64,000 nucleotides of DNA from Hansfordia pulvinata. Its lineage: Eukaryota; Ascomycota; Sordariomycetes; Xylariales. The notes under the pieces were generated by a model. That model saw only the letters and a program-made list of their open reading frames with translations. It searched no databases and was not told the origin of the DNA. The position numbers were made by a program, and so were the translations under genes. This document shows, one piece after another, positions 46,497 to 57,624 of the stretch. Numbering within the stretch: the stretch's first letter is position 1; each line of letters starts with the position of its first letter. The stretch is taken from contig BJKQ01000004.1 in assembly GCA_006538405.1 (NCBI GenBank), positions 558,001 to 622,000 of the forward strand, in the 5' to 3' direction.

Positions 46497-49248
46497 GATG
46501 GCCCAGGCCGGCGCGGGTCGTTGTGAGGCAAGGTGCTGCTGGGGAGAGGGGGGCCCTTGGGGGAGAGACGGTCACGGTCAAGGCTGCGCGGCCATGGAGA
46601 CGAGAGCCGAGGGAGGTGATCTGCTCTGGTCCGGGCCTGGTTGGGCGATGACGCCTTGTTAGATTAGGCGAAAGCGCAGGGGGAGCTGTGCTTCCTTTGC
46701 TGGGCGCCCTTCTTTGGGTTTCGGAAGGATGAGATTACTTGATAGGAAAATGAAAATCGTGGATGGGGGCGCTGGAGCGCGTCGTCGTGTCGTGCGGCGA
46801 GCTGTCTGCCTACAGTTCCTCGTAGGTAGTCGTAGGCCCGAGGCGGTGTGTTTGAAAGTCAGGCAGTCCAATGTGACCGGAGCAGGCCACAGGCTGTGTC
46901 TGTCTGGATGTTGCAGTGCTGCGCTGTTGACGTGCTGTTCTGTGCTGTGCTTGTGCTGTGCTGTTGCTGTTCCTGTGGTGGCCGAAGAGTAGTCGAGGCG
47001 GGAAAAGAGCGGATGGGTTTGTCAGTGTCGCGAGTTGGTGCTGGTGCTTCACAGTGTCCGCTCCAAGCCAGTCAGAGCAAGAATTGCAAAATAGATCGAC
47101 CAGAACCAGGCTGGGTCGGGGAGGAAGGTTAGGCGGGTTGGGTAACGACGGTATACAGAGACAGGAAAGAAGGAACAAAAAGAGCCGAGAAAGGAGTGTA
47201 CGGGCTTGCAAAGCTTCCGAGCGAGAGAGACCAGAGTAGAGATGGGATCTAGAAACCGGGCGGCGGCCAGCTGCTGGGAGAAGAAAAAGAAAGCATTCCC
47301 AACCTAGTCGTGGCGTGTTAGTCGGTTCCGACTACGTACGAGTATGTATGTACGGTGTATGCGTGTACGAGTATGTATTCGTAGGCCTGCTGGCGTCCAT
47401 CCGACTCGTTGGAACAGTCGATGGTCTTTCTTTCTTTTTCTCTCTTCTTTCCCACCTATCCGTACTCATTCACACTCTCGCCTCTCTCCTCTCTCCCGCT
47501 CCCTCTCTTTCTCTCTCTCTCTTTCTTTTCTCTCTCCGCCCCATATCTCTCCGCCCCAAATAGTCTAGTCATCACCCCGTACCTGCGTCCGAGTACCCGT
47601 ACTGCTCCAGCCTTCTCACCACTCATCAGTCCGTCCTCCCCCCGTCACAACGGACGACGGCGGCGAACCCGGGACTGGCTCCCCCCCCCCCCCTCTACCG
47701 CTAGTTAGGGCGAGCAGCCATGTCTCCTCGACGGTGAGAGGCCGGATGGCCGCCAGGGTCCACCGCCTAGCTCGGTCTGCTTGGCCCCAGGAGGCAAGGG
47801 CAGGGGATGATCGGCATTCTCATTCCGGGTCGTCACCCTCTTGGTTCCTGGCGCTAACGAGATGGCTTCGTGGGGTATGCACGGTTGGGCCTTGTGCCTT
47901 TCTTAGCTCCATGTGCCAATCAGGAGAGATCGACGGGGGCGCGCGCGCCGTGATTGGGTCCCTTGGCCTTTCTCCGGTCTCTGTTCTCTCTCTGTCTCTC
48001 TCTCTCTCTCTCCTCTCTCTCCTCTCCTCTCTCTGTGCCCACACCCTTGGCCCTTTTCTTCGGCCCCAGCCTGCCTGTTTGCCTGCGAGCGAGGCGAGGC
48101 GAGGCCCCCCCAAGCACAGACAGAGGGGGTGGGCGGGCAATGGGGACGCGCACGAGTATGGGCAGTCGTAGGCCCAAGAGAGCCGACCGAGGAGAGGCGC
48201 CGAGGGAGCAGAGCAGAGCATGAGTACGAGAGGTACGTACACACACGAGTCCCAGCCCCTGACCGGTACTGTGCTCGGATAAGACCCGTTGGGCGCGTCA
48301 ATGTCCTTCTTTGCCATCGCGATGCGGCCTTTGGACACACGAGACGCAGCGATATCATTGATCAAATGTACTTGACGAGTATTCTCGCACGTGTAGCACA
48401 GTCGGGCTTGATCCCAGTCCATCTCTGTAGCTGCATACCCAGTAAATGCATATACCGGGTTCCATTGTGGTGACATGATTGATATTCAGCCATTGATTCG
48501 ATTGATAAAAGAGCACAGCCGTGGACTCGAACCGCGCGCTGGTCGCCTTTTACCACATCTGAGACAATGTTTCTTCAACAAACCCCCCGATCGCGTGGCC
48601 GATCTGCTAGGGATACAAGTTCTCGTGGTGTACTCGTAAAGGGGGGGGTGGTGAGAGAAAAAAGAGAGACAGAGGGGGTTAAACAGCGGGGGCAGGCGAG
48701 TCTCGACGCGTCCATTCCGCCTCCGCGCAGAGCGACCTTTGCACGCCATCTCGAGACGCGACCACTCATAATGCTCGCAACCAGTAGTCAGTAGTAGTTA
48801 GTCTGAGAGGCCGAGTACTCGTACGGAGTACTCGTTCGTACGAGCAGATGGAGTAGAAGCAAAAAAAAAAAAAAATCTGCGGCATTGTAAGAGTACAAGC
48901 ACGTACGATGAGAAGGGGCCAATACCGAGTCCGGAGTTGGGGCTCATCATGCACCATGGGCAGCATCATGCAGGAGATGGGGGGAGGGGGGATACTCGAA
49001 TGCCGCGCATCTCTCTCGGCCGGGCTGAACAGGATCAAAGTGTTCGTATGAGTACTCGTGCTCATCCGTCATGCAAGTCAACTGATGAGATGGATGGGGG
49101 TTTGGGTACTAGTGACTGCTGCTACTAATGCTACTGCTACTGCTACTAGGTACGCGTACGTATCTTGGCGGCCCCAGAAAGCGAAGCTCACGATCCTTCA
49201 GGAACCGCCCAGGGCTGACGTTGACCCAGGTAGGAAGCGATGACCCGA

Positions 49249-49277
49249 GACAGACAGACAGACAGACAGACAGACAG
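49249..49277. repeat. (ACAG)n microsatellite
   Basis: Seven tandem ACAG/CAGA units. Confidence 0.92.
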
Positions 49278-52080
49278 GCCGGCAGACGGGCAGAAGGGCA
49301 GACAGCTTTCCGGATCGAGACGGCGGTATCACGCTTGGCTGGGCTCATGTGACATGTAATCACTCATCCAGTACAGTAAGGATCTGGTTGGGAAGGTAGT
49401 CAGTACTTGTATCAAGGTCGACCTGAGGGGCAGATGCCGGTATTCTGTGGAAGGGTCTTTGTATGCAGGGAGTGGCGGGCAAGCATGGGTCATGGTCGAT
49501 ATGAGGTGTATTTCGAGGATCGTGTGCGATAGGCCCCGTTACCGAGAAGAAAGCTGGGGGCGAGCACTCGTACCTCATCAAGCTTATTATTACTTGCACT
49601 CGCACGTCTACTCGTACGGAATGGAGCGAGCTGACGAATAGGTACGAGTGAACATCGGGGCCCCCTTGTTCTTCTTCTTCTTGTTCTCCTTCTTCCCCTC
49701 CCCCCTTTTGGTAGTCTGTACTCGTACGAGTAGTGCCCCCCGAGCCAAGACAGCGGGCTGGATTGTCCAGTAGGGCTGTCCCATTGTGAAATCGACTTGA
49801 TCCTTCCAGACCGGCCAACGGCCCGTTGCCCGGTTTCTGCCTCGGATCTATGGCCCCCTTTTCTTGTTCATCATTATCCTTACACGCACACAAGGCACAT
49901 TGTCCACGACGTGCTGCTCTCACAATTGTAGATCTGGACACCATAACGTGTCTGGACAGCCCGAGAGCCTGCCGAGAAACTGGACAGACAGAGAGTGCCC
50001 TCGTAGCACATCACACCCACACCTACACCCACACCCACGATACCTACTCGTTCACACCATCCCGGAAATGACCATCGTCGGGCAATCTTGGCAGGGGTCC
50101 GGGCGTCTCGGGGCCAAGTCCGCCGCCCTCTCCTGCGCGTGCTGCTTACCTAAAGAAATAAAGAGAAAATTAAGGTCGGTAATCCCCTGCTGCACATACT
50201 TTCATCGTACGTCCTTCTTCACACTCTGCAAGGTGTGCAAGCGTTCGAGTACCGTGCAAGGTGCAAGGGGCCGGGGCCAAGTCCCCGGGTTATCGACCGG
50301 TGGTGTCTCGGACCCCATCATCACAAGAAGATCGTGTTGACAGATCGCTGGCGCGCACGAGTCGTACATCTTAACCTCACATCTTCCATCTTATACATAT
50401 GCCTCCCTCCTCATCCATTCGTTCTCTCTCTCTCTTTCTCTCGCACGCAGCATGTCTTCCTAGTCCCAACCACCACCACCACCACCACCACCACCACCAC
50501 CCCCTTCCTCGCTCGCTCCGTGCTGTCTCCGTTAGGCGGCAGCGGCATCCTAAGCGCGATGATGCTCGTAAACACCTAACAAGCGCAGGATCCTGGCCAT
50601 CACGCACCACGCCACGACGTTCTGGGTGCGTGCTGCGTCGTGACTCGCGCGGGAGGAGGGGAGTCCCCCCCCGGATACTCGTAAAGAGGGCGTGCCTACT
50701 CGTACGTACTCCACCCGTGAATAGCAAGGTCCAGGGTCAAGGTCAAGGTCTCCTCAACACCAATCCACGGCTGTGGATGGGGGGGGGGGGGGGGGGGACG
50801 TGCGAGTCTGGCCGGTCGGGTCAGCCCGCCCCGGCACCTGGACGAACCCCTGTGCCCCTGTAGGCACATCTTCTTCTACTTATACTTTTACCGCGCTCGC
50901 GCAACATGAGCTGAGATGCGCGCCTGTGATCTATCGAGTCATGTTTGCTTTTTGCCGGCCGAGGCGACATGGGCGAGTGGTCCAATAGTGGCCACGTCAA
51001 GCAAGGCCTGCGAGAATCTGATCTGTACGGGTATTGTTTGTTCATTTTCATCCTTGTTATTATTGTTATTATTATCATCATCCCCGTTATCCTCCTCATG
51101 CAGCAAACCAGACTACAAGTACGAGTTGCCCATCGCGTCCCTTTAGTACTCGCATTCCACTTTCCCAAATACCGGCACTCCGACGGGCATTTCGAGTACG
51201 AGGAGGCCACGAGGCGCAAGGGCCCACGAGAAACGACAGCCGTGCGTCCGTGCCCGTGCGAGCATCCCGGGCGCAAGCGCAAAGTGCCCATGATATCGAT
51301 AATTATCCATCATTATAATAGAGATAATAGAGAGAGAGAAAAGAGAAAAAGAAGAGAGCATCGCAAGCAGGCGAACAGCAGGCAACCAAGCCACCCCTGA
51401 CGTCAGAAGCCAAGAAGACCCTGTAGCAAATCCACCACCATCACATCGCGCGCGTCGATGATCCGGGACCGGATATGATAAATGACCGCAGGCCCTGCCA
51501 TGCCATCACCCTTGCCCACTCGTACATCGCGTGGGGAATCGGCGCGGAGTTGACCATATTTACGACATGTCAACATCCCATGACTTGCAGCAGGCAGCAG
51601 GAGAATTAAACGCCGCATCGTGTCAGTGCCCATGCTGCACGTTTCTGCAGGCCCTCTTTCGCACGGGTCACGAGTACCTAAGTCAAGCTCGTCAAATGAA
51701 ATCTCACAGCCCAGCTGGAGACACGAATTAAGTCGGGTTAGATATGTAAGGTGGTGCTGCACGGACCCAGGACGTCAAAGAGGCATCTACGGGCGAGCAC
51801 AGACAGCAACAGCATCCTCGTGTAGCGCGCGAGTCCACACGCGCACGGCAGACGATAGACAGATCCACCGACCCTCGATGGCCGGGCAGCAGGCGCACTC
51901 TCTCTGTCTTTGAGCGGTAGGGGAGGGAGGGGGCCTGCTTTCTCAACCCGTCCCCGACTCGGCATGCTCGTAGAGTCAAGGGGGCCACAATGGCGGACGC
52001 CGCGCGCTCTTGACTGACGGACGGCCGGTGATACGGATCCTGCGCAGCGTAAGTGATGTTCTGTGGGAACTGACAGGCAA

Positions 52081-52082
<2 letters not shown>

Positions 52083-52118
<36 letters not shown>
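52083..52118. repeat. (GA)n microsatellite
   Basis: About 18 GA units with one leading GG. Confidence 0.92.
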
Positions 52119-52122
<4 letters not shown>

Positions 52123-54214
52123 GAACAAGGCTCCCGGCTCCCTCGAGTGCATGGTCAGGTGGCTGGCTGGTCGGCACGCCGCGATGGCTTCGGCTGGCTG
52201 CTCTGCCGCCGCAAGGCCCATCCATTGCGGACCGGATTCGCGCCGTCCCCCCTCTCGAACCGCCGAGGGAATTTCCTCGGTGGCACGGGTGTGCTTGATG
52301 ATAGACAGGCAGACAGACAACTTCAGGTAGGTAAGTAGGCAGACAGCGTGGAGCTCGGAGGCGCACAGCAAACACGAGCCCCCCCAAAGGTGGGCGAGAG
52401 ATGCTCCGGTCGACGCGCACGCCCGAGGAACCCCGGCCCTCCTTGACACCACGGAAAAAGACTTGAGCCTCCGTGCCTGGGGTCTGCCGGCTCACGGCAC
52501 ACCGGCGTGCGTGTTTGGTTCGCGATTGCTGGTGATGTTCCCGTGGCTGTCTGGGTCTTCACCTCCAGACTGTATTCCGGTGACTCTGCGGTGCATGGTT
52601 TGCCACGTGCGCCATTCTAGTAAAGGAGATCTCGGCAGGCTGTTGTGAGCCAGGCCACGTAGTTCCTTTCCTGTAGAGTAGGCCAGTCACGATCCACGCT
52701 GGGGAAGATGATTCATACAGATGAGTCAATCCGGAAGATATTAAATGAGCTTAAGAGGATACTCCTCGAAGGGATGTGGCTTCCTCGACAACTTTTAACC
52801 CATATTTGACTCTTTCTAGGCAATATTCCGGGGGCTATCTCGCGGACTCGAGGACGCTTGAAGCCCAGGAACGCGAATACGCCCTTGCTTTCAGAAGGTA
52901 TTTCTCTTATATATCTATTCTCTTTTTTTTTTTCAGGTCCATTCAGGAAGGGCAGCAGGGCTTTCCCAGCAGTAATTAAGCATGTTTAGGGCTGGGTACA
53001 GAGCTCAGATTGATCTGTTTCCATGCCTTTTCTTCTTTTTAACGCGAGGAGGCTACCTCTCACTTTAAGCTGGTTACCTCGACGTCCGCTCAAGGTCGCC
53101 GGCGTCCCGTCGCACGGGGTGTTGCCAGGTTGTGATCCCCAGATTCTGAACAAGAGCGTTCCGGAACCCGGGTCCCTGCCATTCCTCAACTCGCTCGCTC
53201 CCCATTTCCGGAAGACCGCGGGCAAGTTTGAGGCCTGGCTCTCAGGAGTCGGAGTCTGCAGGGAGGACTCAACTCGTCGTGGTACACGGTTGAAAGGTGG
53301 CTTTCAGTAATGCCTGGTAGAAAGTGCGACGTCAAGGCCCGCCGGCTCTCGGCTTGCCCTCAGCAGCAACCCCAAGAGAGTGCGGTGGAGGGCTATCAGA
53401 GACTCTACCACTGCTCCAAACGAGACGGCAACCAGGTCAGAGCTATAGGGGGGTGCTTATCGAGGTGATCTGGGCTTGCAAGGGGGATATTTGAGCACGG
53501 CGTCATGCAGTGTTCTGTCTCCTGGTCGTATCAACCACGACCGCGCAGTCCCCCGCGTGCAGCAGGGAGAGTCGTATGAGCTACCCCATCGAGAGTTCCG
53601 GTTCACTTTCTGTGACTCCTCTCGCAGTTGACCTGTATCTTTGAAACACTGCCCCAGACAGAGAGTTCTACGAGAGAGCTGTGGCCTGCAGCTGTGCTCT
53701 GAGGAGACTGAATCCCGAAGTGACGCAAGCCCGGGTCGCTGGCCATGGTTGTGGTATGCGTGAGTTACAACGCTTTTTATCAGACAACACAATCCTCTTA
53801 TGTTAGCAGAACCACACTTTGAGAGGCGGCGGGGCTCGCCTGCTGGTACTTGATCACTTTAAGAAGGCGAAGCCTGCGAGCCATAAGCTTCAAAGTGTGC
53901 CGCAATGCTGTCCAACTGCCGTGATCATGGGCTCCTCGGTCTGGGTGACCATGCGGCTCACGGAGCGGCTATAACGTCGAGCCAAGTTGTGTGCGTGTTG
54001 CAGGAGCCCGAGTAGGTCCTGCATGACCAGCCTGGCCACGCCGTTCCCGTCGCATCATATGGCAATCTCACCTGAGCGTGTGCAGAGATGCGACTGCAAA
54101 GGAATAAGACCGACCATGACCCGTGCGTCCATGCGTCCGTGTGGTGAAGGGAGCGGGCGTGGTAGTTCACGGAACCACCTCGTCTTTGAAGTCCTGAGCT
54201 GATAAGCAACGAGT

Positions 54215-54286
54215 AACGAGACCATTGTATGACGAGACCATTGTATGACGAGACCATTGTATGACGAGACCATTGTATGACGAGAC
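54215..54286. repeat. 16-bp tandem repeat, 4.5 copies
   Basis: Four exact or near-exact head-to-tail copies of GACGAGACCATTGTAT, then half a copy (GACGAGAC). The first copy begins with A instead of G. Confidence 0.97.
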
Positions 54287-55403
54287 AGTCTGGACAGAGG
54301 GCATCACATCAGTGTACTATATTCGAAAAAACACCTGCCACTGGTGCTGGTGCGATGACGGACTGACCACGGAAAGAAACTCCGACTCTAGCAGCCCAAA
54401 CGTCGCACGCGCAGCCTGCGTCTCGTTGAATTTCCCCTTCCCTCGACCCGATCCAAGAGGCACCGACGGCCTCAGGCCACGGCGACCCAGCTACCTCAGC
54501 CACGGCGTCTTGGCTGGCTGCCTGCCTATAGCGGTGCAGCAGCCAGCGCGGCTCCTGGGGGATGGCTGCGGGTGCGCGTATGGATACGAGTACACCAGCG
54601 CGCGGGATCAGCCCGTCGCAGGATCGCCGCCGCCGCCGCCGCCGCCTCGGCCTAGCTCACCGACGGCGACTATCAACCAACCCCACGGTATAGGACAGAG
54701 CAGGAAAGACAGCTCCAGATATCATCGATCTTGGCTGGGCCGCGGTTCTGGAAGTGGGTGGCTTCCCCTCCATCGCACCCGGTGGGTGCATCGCATCCCT
54801 CTCCACGACCGGATTGACATGTCTGCTAAGCCTCACAGCCTCGAACCTCCAGCTCACCGAAGCTTCCATCGATTCGTCCTGACGCCCCACGGCGAGTGCT
54901 GGTGCCTGGAATCTGCAAAACACCCCCAACGAGGAAAGAGAATGCCAAATCACCAACCACAAGGAAGCCTCAGGTTTCCCGCGCAGGCGCTGCAGCCTGC
55001 CACCAAGCCCAAGCCCACGACCCGAAAGCTCTGCCGTCCACCGAGGGCGGGCGCAGCAGCAGCAGCAGCAGCAGCAGAAAGCCTTCCTCTCTCCTCCCCT
55101 CCTCAAGTAGTGGATGGATGGGGCAGACGAGGTGGAAAGAGAAAGAAAGAAAAAACAGCGTAGAGACGTTAGCACCACAGCCCAGACATTCCTCCCGGAG
55201 CGGCTAACTAAGGTAGTAGTCACTCCGCTTCACCATCGACTGCGAAGCTTCTCCCAGTCAGTCGTGCTTGGTCAGCTCCCAGGGCTCTGCTCGCTCCAGC
55301 CATTGACGGCTGCCTGGCGGCGATCGGCCGTAGGTCATACGTCGAACCCGCCGTGTCGACGACGGGATGCGTCGTGTCCGCACCGCCGACTGCCTCCTTG
55401 ATG

Positions 55404-55410
55404 TATATAA
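55404..55410 (+). promoter_or_regulatory. TATA box candidate for the cutinase gene
   Basis: TATATAA, 244 bp upstream of the ATG at 55654. A second TATATATAA at 55602-55610 lies only 44 bp from the ATG and would leave almost no leader, so the upstream one is preferred. Confidence 0.45.
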
Positions 55411-55449
55411 CCATCCCGGACGGACCGCGGGAAGGGGGCATCACGGGGA

Positions 55450-55497
55450 GACACACACACACACATCACACACACACACACACACACATCACAGTCA
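55450..55497. repeat. (CA)n microsatellite with ATC interruptions
   Basis: Two CA runs split by ATC, in the leader or promoter of the cutinase gene. Confidence 0.9.
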
Positions 55498-55653
55498 CTC
55501 GCTCGCTCAAGACTCCCAAGGCAAACCTCCTCGACTGGACTCTTCGCGCGAAGTTTGCCTGCCTCGTTTCGTTTCTCTCTCACTTACTTCTCCTTCGCTG
55601 CTATATATAATTCTCTCTCAAGTCAAACGACGTCTTCCCAAGGAACCCCAAAG

Positions 55654-55828
55654 ATGCCTCGCCCCACGACGACGACGACGACGACGACCCTTCTCCGCGC
55701 CGCCGCCGGCCTGCTGCTGTGGTCCGCGACGATGACGAGGACGACGGTGCTCGCGGCGCCCATGCCCATCCCCGCGCCGGTGCCCGACTACCAACAGCCG
55801 GCGCCGACCCCCTCCTACCCCGCCGCCG

Positions 55829-55863
<35 letters not shown>

Positions 55864-55884
55864 GCCTACGGTAGCGGACATAGC

Positions 55885-55922
<38 letters not shown>

Positions 55923-56080
55923 CTACCCAACGACCGGCGACACGCGCAACGATTTCCTGGAGGGGGGCTGCAAGCCCACGGTCCTCATCTACGCCCGCGG
56001 GACCACGGAGCCAGGGAACGTGGGCACCGCGACGGGGCAGGACCTGTTCGCCGCGCTGGCCGGCAAGATGAAGCAGCAGA

Positions 56081-56112
<32 letters not shown>

Positions 56113-56986
56113 GGCGGCGGCGGCAGCGGCCTCGCCGTCCAGGGCGTCGACTACCCGGCCACCTGGGACGAGGCGTATGCCGGCGGCAGCCCCGAGGGCG
56201 CCGACAAGATGTGAGTTGTCTGCCTCCACGAGAGAAAGAGAACCCCCCACGAGAGAAAGAGAACCCCCACGAGAGAAAGAGAATCCCCCACGAGAGAAAG
56301 AGAACATAATAAAAGACAGAGATAGTGAAAGAGAGACAGAAAGAGAGAGAGACTAACCCGCAATCCGATAACCCCAGGGCCGACCTGACAAAGCAGGTCT
56401 CGACAAAGTGCCCCCAGGCCAAGATCATCCTCGCGGGCTACTCCCAGGGCATGCAGGTGCTGCATCGCGCCGCGCAGCAGATGGGCGAGGCCGGCATGGC
56501 CAAGGTGGTCAAGGTGGTCGGCTTCGGTGACCCTTGTGAGTTTTTTTTCTTCCCTCCCCTTTTCTCTTCTGCCCCGACGTCTACATACCGCAATGAACAC
56601 AACCACCCAACTAACCAAAGCCCTCCTCTCTCTCTCCCTCTCTCCCTCCCACAAAAGACCAAGGCCAGCCCATCACCGGCGTCAAAGACGTCTTCACCTT
56701 CTGCCACGAGGCCGACCCCGTCTGCGGCGCCGCCGGCGTCGTCAACGGCCAGGGCGTCGGGCACACCACCTACCAGAACGACGCCGAGGCCGCCGCCTCC
56801 TTCTGCGTCGGCGAAGGCGCCCCCAATAAATTTGATGAACCGCGGCAACGACTTTTTTTTTTTTTTTTTTTACCCCAGAGCGGGCTCTGGAATTCAATGG
56901 CACTTACGCGTATCCTCAATCGTCCCGGGCCCGGGCATGGGCAGTGCCTCCCCATCAGAAAGCGACGTGACGAAGATCACGGCTGA
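55654..56986 (+). CDS. Secreted cutinase-family esterase (CE5), three exons
   Basis: Join 55654-56210, 56378-56535, 56658-56986. Cutinases are serine esterases that hydrolyse plant cutin or short esters. An N-terminal signal region (hydrophobic AAAGLLLWSATM, then AAP) is followed by Pro, poly-Ser and poly-Asn linkers, then the fold: GGCKPTVLIYARGTTEPGNVG, a poly-Gln and Gly insertion, VDYPATWDEAY, and the nucleophile Ser208 in ILAGYSQG. Asp258 in CHEADPVC and His274 in VGHTTYQND complete the triad. Introns use GTGAGT donors, and intron 1 has branch CTAAC. The C-terminus is doubtful: as written it reads through a 19-T run into unconserved sequence to the TGA at 56984. If the CCCCC at 56820-56824 lacks one base, the frame instead stops at TAA right after EGAP, a more usual family end. 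Confidence 0.85.
56226..56304 (+). repeat. Minisatellite inside cutinase intron 1
   Basis: Four copies of a 20-21 bp unit, CCACGAGAGAAAGAGAA plus a C spacer of variable length, starting at 56226, 56247, 56267 and 56288. They lie wholly within the 167-nt intron (56211-56377). Confidence 0.95.
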
Positions 56987-57624
56987 CGGGCAGCACCGAC
57001 CAGAGGCTGATGCTAACCCCCCCCCCCCCCCCCCCCCCCCACCCCCCCCCTAACTTTGGCGGGCTCGCGGGCTTGCTTGGCTGTGCAGGTCTGGCTGGCC
57101 CTTGGAATGCGCCAGCAACAACCGTTCGCCGCAGTCTTACACACATATGCGTCCATCTTCGGCGTGACCCTCGAAACAGCCAAATCACCCTGATAAAGGG
57201 TTGGACTTTGGATGAGTCTTTTCTACCTTACGTATACAATTCGAATCAAATCGAACCTGTCTTGCTCCATCACTTGCCGACATGCCGTGCCTTGCAGGTC
57301 AGATCGCAGTATCATGCCGTGATCACATGACAATGCTTCTCGTAACTCAAATCCAACACGCCACAACCATGCAGCCTCGCACATTCGCAATGGGCAGCGC
57401 ACAGGGTACCAGAGTGGTATTACAGTCGTCTATTGCCTGTTTTGTTCGGAATCATGTCCGCAATGGCGGTTCGCTTCTCCCCTGACTACACGCTGATGAT
57501 CAGGACCAAGCGAGCCTCCCGAAATTCTACCGTTCAACGTACATAAACCATGTATCATCTCTCTCATTACTCATAGCCCGACCGTGAATCCGACTATGGA
57601 GCGTAACCACCTCATTACGCGATT
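56987..57624. other. Cutinase / ATP-citrate lyase convergent intergenic region
   Basis: Contains the longest homopolymer of the window and the 3' flanks of both genes. No gene is seen. Confidence 0.6.
57017..57050. repeat. Long C homopolymer
   Basis: 24 C, one A, then 9 C. Together with 18-19 base G or C runs at 23144, 32996, 36306 and 50779, it is part of an unusual abundance of G/C homopolymers. Confidence 0.9.

Larger units (their letters stand above)
46497..55653. other. Second gene desert, 9.2 kb
   Basis: No ORF with a recognisable domain. The first 700 bp is the promoter side of the large gene. Many TACGAGTA/TACTCGTA copies occur at 47335-50700. Other contents are a 19-G run at 50779-50797, ACAG, GA and CA microsatellites, and a 16-bp tandem repeat at 54215-54286. 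A 300-codon plus-strand ORF (54261-55163) starts inside that repeat and ends in poly-Ala and basic sequence, so it is probably fortuitous. Confidence 0.5.

Noticed and set aside
48500..48560. tRNA-like 3' half on the minus strand (GGTTCGAGTCC box B and a TTTT run)
   Set aside because: The T-arm and terminator-like T run are present, but no matching 5' acceptor strand or D-arm is found upstream, so no cloverleaf forms.
54261..55163. 300-codon plus-strand ORF
   Set aside because: It begins inside the 16-bp tandem repeat, has mixed composition, no domain, and ends in poly-Ala and basic runs.
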